From positions 62,001 through 126,000 of the forward strand of contig NZ_WHOL01000121.1 in the NCBI RefSeq assembly GCF_009745975.1: a stretch of DNA of 64,000 bases, in the 5' to 3' direction. A model generated the notes under the pieces. The model had not been told where the DNA came from. It ran no database searches and worked only from the letters and a program-made list of their open reading frames with translations. The DNA comes from Actinokineospora pegani. GTDB lineage: Bacteria > Actinomycetota > Actinomycetes > Mycobacteriales > Pseudonocardiaceae. The translations under genes and the position numbers were made by a program. Positions 18,018-26,564 of this stretch are shown piece after piece. How positions within the stretch are numbered: position 1 is the stretch's first letter; every line of letters starts with the position of its first letter.

Positions 18018-18698
18018 TCAGTCGAGTCCGCCGGGCTGCCCGGAGAGCCGGTAGCCGACGCCGCGGACGGTCTCGATGAGCGAGGGCCTGCCCAGCTTGG
18101 TCCGCAGGGTCGCCACGTGCACGTCCAGCGACCGGTTCTCCGCCGCGCCCGCCCTGCCCCACACCTCGGCCAGGATCTGCTCCCGCTCGCACACCGCGCC
18201 CCTGGCCGCGACGATCTGGGCGAACACCTGGAACTCCTTGCGCGACAACGACACCGGTACTCCGTCCACTGTGACCTCGTGCCGGTCGAAGTCGACCCGC
18301 ACCCCCGCCAGCTCGGCGCTTCCGGTCGGCCCGGGGCCGCGGTCGGCGCGCCTGCGGCGGACCGCGTGCACCCTGGCGACGAGCTCGTCGACGTCATAGG
18401 GTTTCACGAGGTAGTCGTCCGCCCCCGCGCGCAGGCCCAGTATGCGGTCGTCGACCTCGCCGCGGGCGGAGACCACGATGACGGCGACCTCGCCGGAGGC
18501 GGCCCTGATCTGTCGACACAGGACGATGCCGTCGACGTCGGGCAGCCCGAGGTCGAGCAGGATGACGTCGACCTCGCCGACCAGGTCCAGCACCCCGGCG
18601 CCCGCCGCCAGCCTGCGCACCGCCAGGCCGCGGCGCGCCAGCGCGGGGGTCAGCGCCTCCGCCACCCGGTCATCGTCCTCAACCAGCAGCACCCGCAC
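18018..18698 (-). CDS. OmpR/PhoB-family response regulator
   Basis: A 226-residue regulator. The receiver domain (1-120) has the acidic pocket EDD at 7-9, phospho-acceptor D49 in ILLDLGLPD, and conserved K99 in DDYLVKPYD. The winged-helix DNA-binding domain (about 130-222) carries LSRKEFQVFAQIVAARG and VHVATLRTKLG-PSLIETVRGVGYRL. It is the first gene of an operon with the histidine kinase. The target genes are unknown; the TAXI gene and the divergent glutamate importer are nearby candidates. Confidence 0.95.
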   Translation of the reverse strand: MRVLLVEDDDRVAEALTPALARRGLAVRRLAAGAGVLDLVGEVDVILLDLGLPDVDGIVLCRQIRAASGEVAVIVVSARGEVDDRILGLRAGADDYLVKPYDVDELVARVHAVRRRRADRGPGPTGSAELAGVRVDFDRHEVTVDGVPVSLSRKEFQVFAQIVAARGAVCEREQILAEVWGRAGAAENRSLDVHVATLRTKLGRPSLIETVRGVGYRLSGQPGGLD

Positions 18699-18855
18699 GC
18701 GTGTCCTCCGCTTCCCCCGATGACCATGTGACAGAGTTGAGACCCTAAGTGTTGCTCAAGCGACATGGACATGGGCACGCGCGAGGGTAGGTTTCCGCCA
18801 TCGCGAGCCAGCATCCACCGTCACACCGTCACGAAAGCCCTCGTGGGAGGACTCA

Positions 18856-19629
18856 ATGACCGCCTCTGACCCCGCCGCCGGGTCGACGTCGACAGAGCCG
18901 ATGATCCGCATGCAGTCGGTCGACAAGCACTTCGGGCCGCTGCACGTGCTCAAGGACATCAACCTGGAGATCCCCCAGGGCCAGGTGGTCGTCGTCCTCG
19001 GTCCGTCGGGGTCGGGCAAGTCCACCCTGTGCCGGGCCATCAACCGGCTCGAGCCGATCGACTCCGGCGTGATCGAGATCGACGGCAAGCCGCTGCCCGC
19101 CGAGGGCAAGGACCTGGCCCGGCTGCGCGCCGAGGTCGGCATGGTCTTCCAGTCGTTCAACCTGTTCGCGCACAAGACGATCCTCGAGAACGTCATGCTG
19201 GCGCCGGTCAAGGTCCGCAAGCAGGACCAGGCCACGGCCCGCAAGACCGCGGTGGACCTGCTGGAGCGGGTGGGCATCGCCAGCCAGGGCGACAAGTACC
19301 CGGCCCAGCTCTCCGGCGGCCAGCAGCAGCGCGCGGCGATCGCCAGGGCGCTGGCCATGCGGCCGAAGGTGATGCTGTTCGACGAGCCGACCTCCGCACT
19401 GGACCCGGAGATGGTCCAGGAGGTGCTCGACGTGATGACCGGCCTGGCGGGCGAGGGCATGACCATGCTGGTGGTCACCCACGAGATGGGCTTCGCCAGG
19501 AAGGCCGCCAACCGGGTGGTGTTCATGGCCGACGGCGAGATCGTCGAGGACAGCACCCCCGAGAAGTTCTTCACCGCGCCCGAGAGCGCGCGGGCCAGGG
19601 ACTTCCTTGGCAAGATCCTGACGCACTGA
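18856..19629 (+). CDS. gluA: polar amino-acid (glutamate-type) ABC transporter ATP-binding protein
   Basis: A 257-residue ATPase of the HisP/GlnQ/GluA class that powers uptake of a polar amino acid. Walker A is GPSGSGKST, the Q-loop [12 protein letters not shown], the signature [16 protein letters not shown], Walker [16 protein letters not shown] and the H-loop VVTHEM. The ATG has GGGAGGA upstream. It is first in a four-gene operon with a binding protein and two permeases, the layout of corynebacterial gluABCD. Substrate preference for glutamate rather than another polar amino acid is inferred. Confidence 0.93.
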   Translation: MTASDPAAGSTSTEPMIRMQSVDKHFGPLHVLKDINLEIPQGQVVVVLGPSGSGKSTLCRAINRLEPIDSGVIEIDGKPLPAEGKDLARLRAEVGMVFQSFNLFAHKTILENVMLAPVKVRKQDQATARKTAVDLLERVGIASQGDKYPAQLSGGQQQRAAIARALAMRPKVMLFDEPTSALDPEMVQEVLDVMTGLAGEGMTMLVVTHEMGFARKAANRVVFMADGEIVEDSTPEKFFTAPESARARDFLGKILTH

Positions 19630-19709
19630 CCCCGGTCGGGGGCCAACCCGACCAGTGCAGTGCAGCGACAGTTCGGCTCCGACGGGGCCGACGACAAGAA
19701 GGAGCAGAC

Positions 19710-20591
19710 ATGCGACTCCGGAGCCTGATGGCCGGCGCCGTGTCCACCGCCCTCGCCGTCACCCTGACCGCCTGCGGCGGTTCGAGCGACACCTCGAACC
19801 AGCCGTCGGTCAACGCCGAGGCGAACTTCGAGGCGGGGACGACGATGGCCAAGCTCAAGGATGCGGGCAAGGTCAAGATCGGCACCAAGTTCGACCAGCC
19901 GCTGTTCGGCCTCAAGGGCCTCGACGGCACGCCGACCGGCTTCGACGTCGAGATCGCCAAGCTGATCGCGGCGAAGATGGGCCTGTCCGCGGACAAGATC
20001 GAGTGGGTCGAGGCCCAGTCGAAGGTCCGCGAGGAGTTCATCGAGCAGGGCAAGGTCGACTACGTGGTGGCGACCTACACCATCAACGACAAGCGCAAGG
20101 AGCGCATCTCCTTCGCGGGCCCGTACTACGAGGCGGGCCAGGACCTGATGGTCAAGTCCGACGACTCCACCATCACCGGCCCGGACACCCTCAAGGCCGC
20201 CAACGCCAAGGTCTGCTCGGTCATCGGGTCCACCCCGGCCGAGAAGATCAAGGAGTACGTCGACCCGGCGAACGTCGTGCTGTTCGACGGGTACTCCAAG
20301 TGCGCCGACGCGCTGCGCACCGGCCAGGTGCAGGCCGTGACCACCGACAACGTCATCCTGCTCGGCCTGGTCGACGGCTCGAACGACGAGTTCAAGCTGG
20401 TCGGCAAGCCCTTCACCGAGGAGCCGTACGGCATCGGCATCAAGAAGGGCGACACCAAGTTCTGCGAGTTCATCAACAAGACGCTGACCGACGCGGTCGC
20501 CGACGGCAGCTACGACAAGGCGTGGAAGGACACCGCGGGCAAGGTCTCCCCGGAGACCCCGAAGCTGCCCGAGCTGGACACCTGTAGCTGA
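19710..20591 (+). CDS. gluB: glutamate-type ABC transporter substrate-binding lipoprotein
   Basis: A 293-residue lipoprotein: signal peptide with lipobox LTACG, then a family-3 extracellular solute-binding fold (KVKIGTKFDQPLFGLKGLDGTPTGFDVEIAKLIA, VDYVVATYTINDKRKERISFAGPYYEAGQDLMV). Aromatic and charged residues in this block usually bind the amino-acid alpha groups. The ATG at 19710 has AAGGAG 7 bases upstream. A strong hairpin (20609-20652) follows before the permease genes and may keep this mRNA more abundant than the rest of the operon. Confidence 0.93.
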   Translation: MRLRSLMAGAVSTALAVTLTACGGSSDTSNQPSVNAEANFEAGTTMAKLKDAGKVKIGTKFDQPLFGLKGLDGTPTGFDVEIAKLIAAKMGLSADKIEWVEAQSKVREEFIEQGKVDYVVATYTINDKRKERISFAGPYYEAGQDLMVKSDDSTITGPDTLKAANAKVCSVIGSTPAEKIKEYVDPANVVLFDGYSKCADALRTGQVQAVTTDNVILLGLVDGSNDEFKLVGKPFTEEPYGIGIKKGDTKFCEFINKTLTDAVADGSYDKAWKDTAGKVSPETPKLPELDTCS

Positions 20592-20608
20592 CAACTGTTT
20601 GATCCCGT

Positions 20609-20652
20609 GCTCGGGGCGCCCGCCTTCCCGCCGGTCGGCAGGCGCCCCGAGC
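20609..20652 (+). terminator. intercistronic hairpin after the binding-protein gene
   Basis: Perfect 12-base outer arms (20609-20620 and 20641-20652), with three further pairs inside after one mismatch. It lies 17 bases beyond the gluB stop and 23 bases before the TTG start of the first permease. It could stop part of the transcription or protect the upstream mRNA, a common device in ABC operons where binding protein is needed in excess. Confidence 0.65.
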
Positions 20653-20675
20653 CGTGACCGGGCTCGGAGACCACG

Positions 20676-21326
20676 TTGAACGTCATCCTCGACAACTTCG
20701 CCCAATACCGGGACGGGTTCCTCACCACGCTGGAGTTCTGCGCGTACGCGTTCGTCGGGGCGCTGGTCCTCGGCACGGTCATCGCCGCGTTCCGCGTCTC
20801 CCCGGTCCCGCCGCTGCGCTGGGTCGGCACCTCGTACGTGAACGTCTTCCGGAACTGCCCGTTGACCGTGGTGCTGTTCTTCTGCGCCTTCGGCCTGCCC
20901 GAGATCGGGGTCAACGGCCTGTACTTCTGGTTCGGCGTGGCCGCGCTGGTGCTCTACACCGCCGCGTTCGTCTGCGAGGCGATCCGCGCGGGCATCAACT
21001 CGGTGCCCGCGGGCCAGGCCGAGGCGGCGCGCGCGGTCGGCCTGACCTTCACCCAGTCGCTGTCGAGCATCATCCTGCCGCAGGCGCTGCGCACCGTGGT
21101 GCCGCCGCTGGGCAGCGTGATCATCGCGATGGTGAAGAACTCCGCCATCGCGGGCGCCTTCGGCGTCGGGGGCGACCTCTTCGCGGTCAGCGACACGCTG
21201 ACCAGCTCGCGCGGCGAGGCCATCCTGCCGGTGCTGATCGGCGTCACGATCGGCTACCTGATCCTCACCATCCCCGGCGGCATGCTGCTGAACCTGCTCG
21301 AGCGCAAGGTGGCGATCGCCCGATGA
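20676..21326 (+). CDS. gluC: glutamate-type ABC transporter permease
   Basis: A 216-residue inner-membrane permease with about five helices. It has the HisM/GluC-type coupling loop EAIRAGINSVPAGQAEAARAVGLTF (EAA motif) followed by SIILPQALRTVVPPLGS. The start is TTG at 20676, with GGAG 6 bases upstream. No better in-frame ATG or GTG lies nearby. The TGA overlaps the next gene's ATG as ATGA. Confidence 0.93.
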   Translation: MNVILDNFAQYRDGFLTTLEFCAYAFVGALVLGTVIAAFRVSPVPPLRWVGTSYVNVFRNCPLTVVLFFCAFGLPEIGVNGLYFWFGVAALVLYTAAFVCEAIRAGINSVPAGQAEAARAVGLTFTQSLSSIILPQALRTVVPPLGSVIIAMVKNSAIAGAFGVGGDLFAVSDTLTSSRGEAILPVLIGVTIGYLILTIPGGMLLNLLERKVAIAR

Positions 21327-22216
21327 GCACCACATCCGTCCTCTACGACGTCCCCGGTCCGCGTGCCAAGCGCCGGGTGTTGATCTTCAGCGTCCTCACC
21401 GGGCTGGCCTTACTGGCCGGGCTCGCCCTGGTCGCGATGCGGCTCGACGACCAGAACCAGTTCGCCGCGGAGAAGTGGGCCCCGCTGTTCGACCCGACCG
21501 ACGCCCAGTTCCCCCTGGTGTGGCAGCGGATCGGCACCGCGCTCGGCGCCACCCTGACCGCCGCCGCGCTGGCGATGGTGTTCTCGCTGGTCATCGGCAC
21601 CCTGCTGGCGGTCACCCGGGTCACCGCGGCCCGCTGGTACCGCTGGGCCGTGGTCGGGCTCGTCGAGCTGCTGCGCGGCATCCCGGTGGTCGTGGCCATC
21701 TTCTTCGCCGCCCGCGTGCTGCCCACGCTGGGCGCGGACATGGACCCGATGTGGTACCTGGTGATCGGCCTGACGCTGTACAACTCGGTGGTCATCGCCG
21801 AGATCGTGCGCGCGGGCATCAACTCGCTGCCGCGCGGGCAGCAGGAAGCGGCCGCCTCCCTGGGCCTCACCAGGGGCCAGGTGCTGCGGATGGTGCTGCT
21901 GCCGCAGGCGTTCCGGGCGATGCTGCCCGCGTTGATCAGCCAGTTGGTCGTGGTCCTCAAGGACACCTCGCTCGGCTTCATCATCAGCTACGAGGAGCTG
22001 GTGCGCGTCGCTGGTCAGATCAAGGAGGTGCTCGGCAACCCGATCCAGACCTACCTGCTGATCGCCATCATCTTCATCGTGCTCAACTACGCGCTGAGCA
22101 GGCTCGCCGTCTACACCGAGCGCAGGCTCAGCCAGGGCAAGAAGACCGCTCGCACAAAGGACGGGCGCGCGGCGACGCTGCCCGCGACCACCGGAACGGG
22201 CGCGGTGGGGTCCTGA
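21323..22216 (+). CDS. gluD: glutamate-type ABC transporter permease
   Basis: A 297-residue second permease, pairing with GluC. A short cytoplasmic N-terminus precedes about five helices with the coupling motif EIVRAGINSLPRGQQEAAASLGLTRGQ and MVLLPQAFRAMLPALISQ. A 35-residue basic, then Thr/Ala-rich tail is typical of actinobacterial GluD. It ends the operon and is followed by a strong hairpin. Confidence 0.93.
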   Translation: MSTTSVLYDVPGPRAKRRVLIFSVLTGLALLAGLALVAMRLDDQNQFAAEKWAPLFDPTDAQFPLVWQRIGTALGATLTAAALAMVFSLVIGTLLAVTRVTAARWYRWAVVGLVELLRGIPVVVAIFFAARVLPTLGADMDPMWYLVIGLTLYNSVVIAEIVRAGINSLPRGQQEAAASLGLTRGQVLRMVLLPQAFRAMLPALISQLVVVLKDTSLGFIISYEELVRVAGQIKEVLGNPIQTYLLIAIIFIVLNYALSRLAVYTERRLSQGKKTARTKDGRAATLPATTGTGAVGS

Positions 22217-22234
22217 CCGCCTCGCTGAACAGCA

Positions 22235-22266
22235 CGGTGGCCCGGTCCTCCTGGACCGGGCCACCG
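22235..22266. terminator. bidirectional hairpin terminator between gluD and sdhB
   Basis: Perfect 14-base arms (22235-22248 and 22253-22266) with a 4-base loop TCCT. It lies 18 bases after the gluD stop and 18 bases beyond the stop of the convergent sdhB gene, so it can serve both operons. Confidence 0.85.
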
Positions 22267-22283
22267 CTCCTTCCGCGAAAGTC

Positions 22284-23033
22284 CTACCCCCGCCGGAAAA
22301 GCTTGTCGCCGAGCCACACGATCGGGTCGTACTTGCGGTCGGCGACGCGTTCCTTCATCGGGATCAGTGCGTTGTCGGTGATGGCGATGTGCTCGGGGCA
22401 GACCTCGGTGCAGCACTTGGTGATGTTGCACAGGCCCAGCCCGTGCTCGTCCTGCGCCTCGCGCACGCGGTCGCGGGAGTCGAGCGGGTGCATCTCCAGT
22501 TCGGCGACGCGCATGAGGTAGCGGGGGCCCGCGAAGCTGTCCTTGTTGTCCTCGTGGTCGCGGACGACGTGGCAGGTGTCCTGGCACAGGAAGCACTCGA
22601 TGCACTTGCGGAACTCCTGCGAGCGCTCCACGTCGATCTGCTGCATGCGGTACTCCCCCGGTCCGACGCCGGGGGGCGGGGCGAACGAGGGGATCTCGCG
22701 GGCCTTGGTGTAGTTGAAGGACACGTCGGTCACGAGGTCGCGGATCACCGGGAACGCGCGCAGGGGTGTGACGGTGATGGTCTCCTGCTCGGTGAAGGTG
22801 GACATGCGGGTCATGCACAGCAGGCGGGGGCGGCCGTTGATCTCCGCGGAGCAGGAGCCGCACTTGCCCGCCTTGCAGTTCCAGCGCACGGCGAGGTCGG
22901 GGGTCTGGGTGGCCTGGAGGCGGTGGATGATGTCCAGGACGACCTCGCCCTCGTTGACCTCCACGGTGTAGTCCAGCAGTGAGCCGTCGGCGTCGTCGCC
23001 GCGCCAGATCCGGAACTCGGCCTGGTACGCCAT
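22284..23033 (-). CDS. sdhB: succinate dehydrogenase / fumarate reductase iron-sulfur subunit
   Basis: A 249-residue electron-transfer subunit. The N-terminal ferredoxin domain binds [2Fe-2S] through CKAGKCGSCSAEINGRPRLLC. The C-terminal part carries CIECFLCQDTCHVV and CNITKCCTEVCPEHI for the [4Fe-4S] and [3Fe-4S] centres. Length and context match the mycobacterial Sdh1 type (Rv0247c). It is the last gene of the sdhC-A-B order, 3 bases after sdhA. Confidence 0.95.
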   Translation of the reverse strand: MAYQAEFRIWRGDDADGSLLDYTVEVNEGEVVLDIIHRLQATQTPDLAVRWNCKAGKCGSCSAEINGRPRLLCMTRMSTFTEQETITVTPLRAFPVIRDLVTDVSFNYTKAREIPSFAPPPGVGPGEYRMQQIDVERSQEFRKCIECFLCQDTCHVVRDHEDNKDSFAGPRYLMRVAELEMHPLDSRDRVREAQDEHGLGLCNITKCCTEVCPEHIAITDNALIPMKERVADRKYDPIVWLGDKLFRRG

Positions 23034-23036
23034 CGC

Positions 23037-24935
23037 CTACTCCCCCCGTCCCGGGTGCGCGGTCAGTTCGGCGCCGGTGTAGTACTTCTCCAGCTCCGGC
23101 AGGTCGAACAAGGTCAAGAGGTCCTCGCGCATGGGGGTCTGCTCCTTGCCGACCACCGCGACGCCGGAGTCCTCGGCGGTGCAGACCAAGAGGGTGTTGC
23201 GCCACTGGGAGTCCATCATCGGGTAGTCGTCGCGGGTGTGGCCGCCGCGGCTTTCGGTGCGGGTGAGCGCGGCGCGGGCGACGCACTCGCTGACCAGGAG
23301 CATGTTGCGCAGGTCGAGGGCGAGGTGCCAGCCGGGATTGAACTGGCGGTGGCCCTCGACGACCAGGTTGGGCAGGCGGCGCTTGAGCTCCTCGAGCTTG
23401 TCGAGGGCCTGCTGCATCTCCTCGGCCTTGCGGATGATGCCGACGAGGTCGTTCATCGCCTGCTGCAACTCGTTCTGGATCGTGTAGGGGTTCTCCGGGG
23501 GGCCTGCCACGTCCGGGTCGAAGGAGTCCACGGCCGCCTTCGCCGCGGTGTCCACGGCCTCGGCGGGCACGGTGGGCCGCGAGGCCAGGCCCTCCACGTA
23601 GGACGCGGCGCCGAGGCCCGCCCGGCGGCCGAAGACGAGCAGGTCCGACAGCGAGTTGCCGCCCAGGCGGTTGGAGCCGTGCATGCCGCCCGAGCACTCC
23701 CCCGCCGCGAACAGCCCCGGCACGGTGGCCGCGCCGGTGTCGGGGTCGACCTCCACGCCGCCCATGACGTAGTGGCAGGTCGGCCCGACCTCCATCGGCT
23801 CGGCGGTGATGTCGACGTCGGCCAGTTCCTTGAACTGGTGGTACATCGAGGGCAGCCTGCGCCGGATCTCCTCGGCGGGCAGCCTGCTGGCGATGTCGAG
23901 GAACACCCCGCCGTGCGGGGAGCCGCGCCCCTCCTTGACCTCGGTGTTGATCGCGCGCGCCACCTCGTCGCGCGGCAGCAGGTCGGGGGTTCGGCGGTTG
24001 GCCTCCTGGTCCTCGTACCAGCGGTCGGCTTCTTCCTCGCTCTCGGCGTACTGGCCCTTGAACACGTCCGGCACGTAGCCGAACATGAACCGGTCGCCGT
24101 CGCTGTTCTTGAGGACCCCGCCGTCGCCGCGCACGCCCTCGGTGACCAGGATGCCCTTCACGCTGGGCGGCCAGACCATGCCGGTGGGGTGGAACTGGAC
24201 GAACTCCATGTTGATCAGGCTCGCCCCGGCGCGCAGGGCCAGCGCGTGGCCGTCGCCGGTGTACTCCCAGGAGTTCGAGGTGACCTTGAACGACTTGCCG
24301 ATGCCGCCGGTGGCCAGCACCACCGCCGGGGTCTCGAAGAGCACGAACCGGCCGGTCTCGCGGTAGTAGCCGAACGCGCCCGCGATCCGGTCGCCGTCTT
24401 TGACCAACTCGGTCACGGTGACCTCGGCGAAGACCTTGATCCGGGCCTCGTGGTCGCCGGACTCGGCGAAGTCCTCCTGCTGCAACGACACGATCTTCTG
24501 CTGCATGGTGCGGATCAGCTCGAGGCCGGTGCGGTCGCCGACGTGGGCCAGGCGCGGGTAGGTGTGCCCGCCGAAGTTGCGCTGGCTGATCCGGCCGTCC
24601 TTGGTGCGGTCGAACAGCGCGCCGTAGGTCTCCAGCTCCCAGACCCGGTCCGGGGCCTCCTTGGCGTGCAGCTCGGCCATGCGCCAGTTGTTGAGGAACT
24701 TCCCGCCGCGCATGGTGTCGCGGAAGTGGACCTGCCAGTTGTCGTTGGGGTTGGCGTTGCCCATCGAGGCCGCGCAGCCGCCCTCGGCCATCACCGTGTG
24801 CGCCTTGCCGAACAGGGACTTGCACACCACCGCGACGCGCAGGCCGCGCTGCCTGGCCTCGATCACCGCCCGCAGCCCGGCGCCCCCGGCCCCGATGACG
24901 ACGACGTCATAGGCGTGCCGCTCGACCTCGGTCAT
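23037..24935 (-). CDS. sdhA: succinate dehydrogenase / fumarate reductase flavoprotein subunit
   Basis: A 632-residue flavoprotein. It has the N-terminal FAD Rossmann motif VVVIGAGGAGLRA, the likely flavin-linking histidine in HTVMAEGGCAASM, and the active-site region with HPTGMVWP and RGDGGVLKN. The C-terminal flavoprotein domain begins at about LQQAMNDLVGIIRK. It oxidises succinate, or reduces fumarate, at the cytoplasmic face. The ATG at 24935 has AAAGGA upstream; an in-frame upstream start at 24986 would overlap sdhC. Confidence 0.96.
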   Translation of the reverse strand: MTEVERHAYDVVVIGAGGAGLRAVIEARQRGLRVAVVCKSLFGKAHTVMAEGGCAASMGNANPNDNWQVHFRDTMRGGKFLNNWRMAELHAKEAPDRVWELETYGALFDRTKDGRISQRNFGGHTYPRLAHVGDRTGLELIRTMQQKIVSLQQEDFAESGDHEARIKVFAEVTVTELVKDGDRIAGAFGYYRETGRFVLFETPAVVLATGGIGKSFKVTSNSWEYTGDGHALALRAGASLINMEFVQFHPTGMVWPPSVKGILVTEGVRGDGGVLKNSDGDRFMFGYVPDVFKGQYAESEEEADRWYEDQEANRRTPDLLPRDEVARAINTEVKEGRGSPHGGVFLDIASRLPAEEIRRRLPSMYHQFKELADVDITAEPMEVGPTCHYVMGGVEVDPDTGAATVPGLFAAGECSGGMHGSNRLGGNSLSDLLVFGRRAGLGAASYVEGLASRPTVPAEAVDTAAKAAVDSFDPDVAGPPENPYTIQNELQQAMNDLVGIIRKAEEMQQALDKLEELKRRLPNLVVEGHRQFNPGWHLALDLRNMLLVSECVARAALTRTESRGGHTRDDYPMMDSQWRNTLLVCTAEDSGVAVVGKEQTPMREDLLTLFDLPELEKYYTGAELTAHPGRGE

Positions 24936-24954
24936 GGTGTCCTTTCTCGCGGGG

Positions 24955-25737
24955 TCAGATGATCCGCAGGTCGGAGATGGCGCCACTGGCCACCAGCATC
25001 ACGTAGAGGTCAGTGATCACCAGCGTCGCGAGTGTCGTCCAGGCGAGCTGCATGTGGCGGGTGTTGAGCTTGGAGATGAGCGTCCACGCCTTGTAGCGCA
25101 CGGGGTGCTTGGAGAAGTTTTTGAGCCGACCGCCCACGACGTGCCTGCACGAGTGGCAGGACAGCGTGTAGGCCCACAGCAGGGTCACGTTGACGAGCAG
25201 GATGAGGTTGCCCAGGCCGAGTCCGTGCGTGAGCGCCAGGACCGCGTCGTAGGAGTTGACCACGCTGATGACCACGGCGACGTAGAAGAAGTACCGGTGG
25301 GCGTTCTGCACGATCAACGGCAGCCGGGTCTCCCCCGAGTAGCTGCCGTGCGGCTCGGCCACCGCGCACGCGGGCGGGGACTGCCAGACCGACCGGTAGT
25401 AGGCCTTGCGGTAGTAGTAGCAGGTCAGCCGGAAGCCCAGCAGGAACGGCAGCGCCACGAACCCCAGCGGTATCCAGCCGGGCAGCTCCGGCAGCGGGGT
25501 GCCGAAGTGGCTGGCCCCGGGCAGGCAGGAGTCGCTCAGGCACGGCGAGTAGAACGGCGTCAGGTACCCGAACTCGCCGACCCAGTACCACTTCCCCATG
25601 AACGAGCGGACCGTCGCGTAGGCGATGAAGGCGAACAGGCCCAGGTTGGTCAGCAGCGGCGGCAGCCACCACCGGTCGGTCCGCAGCGTGCGCGCGGTGA
25701 TCTTCGCCCGGGTGGGGCCGCCAACGCCTGCCGTCAT
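24955..25737 (-). CDS. fused succinate dehydrogenase membrane anchor (SdhC/D type)
   Basis: A 260-residue membrane protein with five predicted helices. Conserved histidines (NAHRYFFYVAVV, CHSCRHVVGG) could bind haem or quinone. It resembles the single long anchor of mycobacterial Sdh1 (Rv0249c) rather than two short SdhC/SdhD proteins. An extracytoplasmic loop holds paired cysteines (PCLSDSCLPG). The ATG at 25737 has GAGAGGACACC upstream; longer frames to 25893 are not supported. Confidence 0.85.
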   Translation of the reverse strand: MTAGVGGPTRAKITARTLRTDRWWLPPLLTNLGLFAFIAYATVRSFMGKWYWVGEFGYLTPFYSPCLSDSCLPGASHFGTPLPELPGWIPLGFVALPFLLGFRLTCYYYRKAYYRSVWQSPPACAVAEPHGSYSGETRLPLIVQNAHRYFFYVAVVISVVNSYDAVLALTHGLGLGNLILLVNVTLLWAYTLSCHSCRHVVGGRLKNFSKHPVRYKAWTLISKLNTRHMQLAWTTLATLVITDLYVMLVASGAISDLRII

Positions 25738-25847
25738 GGTGTCCTCTCGTCGGTGGAAGGACCGCTCGTGGGACGCCTGCCCGCCGCCTCGTCGGTGTTC
25801 GTGCCGCGGCGGCGGGCCCGGTGTCGGGTCGGCGAGCCGGGTGGGCG

Positions 25848-26132
25848 CTACCGCTGGTAGCCGCCCACACCCTCGTCGTCGGCGCCCTGCCACAGCGCCG
25901 GGTCGTACGGGGTGTCGGGGATGTGCACGACCTCCCGCTCGACCAGGACGGGCACCCGGGGCTCGGGGGCCCGCGGGCTGATCAGGTCCCCAGCGTCGAT
26001 GTCCATCCGCTCGACGTCGTTGGTGAGCCGCCGCACCGCGGGGATGTCGCCGTACACGCCGCGCAGCGCGCCCACGCAGTGGCGAAGCTGCCCGAGGGTC
26101 CGCTGCAGCTCACCCAGCTCCGTGCTCGTCAT
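25848..26132 (-). CDS. small conserved protein preceding the sdh operon (Rv0250c-like)
   Basis: A 94-residue soluble protein: an N-terminal helix (ELGELQRTLGQLRHCVGALRGVYG), a short charged middle with DVERMDIDAGDL, then a Pro-rich C-terminus with VVHIPDTPYDPALW. A similar small gene precedes sdh1 in mycobacteria. The ATG at 26132 has GGAGG about 7 bases upstream, which decides it against the longer in-frame start at 26309. Probably cotranscribed with sdh. Function unknown. Confidence 0.75.
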   Translation of the reverse strand: MTSTELGELQRTLGQLRHCVGALRGVYGDIPAVRRLTNDVERMDIDAGDLISPRAPEPRVPVLVEREVVHIPDTPYDPALWQGADDEGVGGYQR

Positions 26133-26495
26133 GTCAGCACCTCCGTCTACCGATTGTTCGCGGCCTCGTGGCCGATACGCCGCTGTACCGGTGCCGCTCA
26201 CTGCCGACTGTGCCCGGCAAGAGCAGATGTGACAAGTACCACAGACCAGGACGTGTCCCCACCCCGACAGGCGTTGGTGGCGCAAAAGCGCGTATGAGGT
26301 GCGCCACACAGTGGGTACCCCAGATGGCCGACAAGAGGGAATAAGCGCAGCTCAAGCGTTGTATCTGAACATTTGAACCAATTGTGATGTCACGCACGCC
26401 ATATTGGGTGCCAGGCACGCCTGAAATCCCCGGAAAGTGGTTCGGGATCGTCTCGGAGTGCGGGACAGCGCCAGGCGGCGGGGAGTGCCCGGGGC
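26133..26495. other. intergenic region, likely sdh promoter
   Basis: About 360 bases with no credible gene. A patch at about 26340-26410 is clearly richer in A and T than its surroundings and includes ATTGTGATGTCACG. The region upstream of the sdh-associated small gene should hold its promoter. I could not assign -35 and -10 elements with confidence. Confidence 0.4.
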
Positions 26496-26533
26496 GGCCC
26501 CGATCACGACGCGTGGAGGCGTGGATCGGGGCC
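26496..26533 (-). terminator. hairpin terminator after recX
   Basis: Perfect 10-base arms GGCCCCGATC (26496-26505) and GATCGGGGCC (26524-26533), with extra pairing of ACG and CGT inside. It begins 31 bases beyond the recX stop and ends the recA-recX transcription unit. Confidence 0.75.
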
Positions 26534-26564
26534 TGCCCGTCATGGCGGCGGGGCCGGCGGGCGG

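Noticed and set aside
24936-24986. Upstream start for SdhA
   Set aside because: It would overlap the sdhC coding end and lacks the AAAGGA ribosome site that precedes the ATG at 24935.
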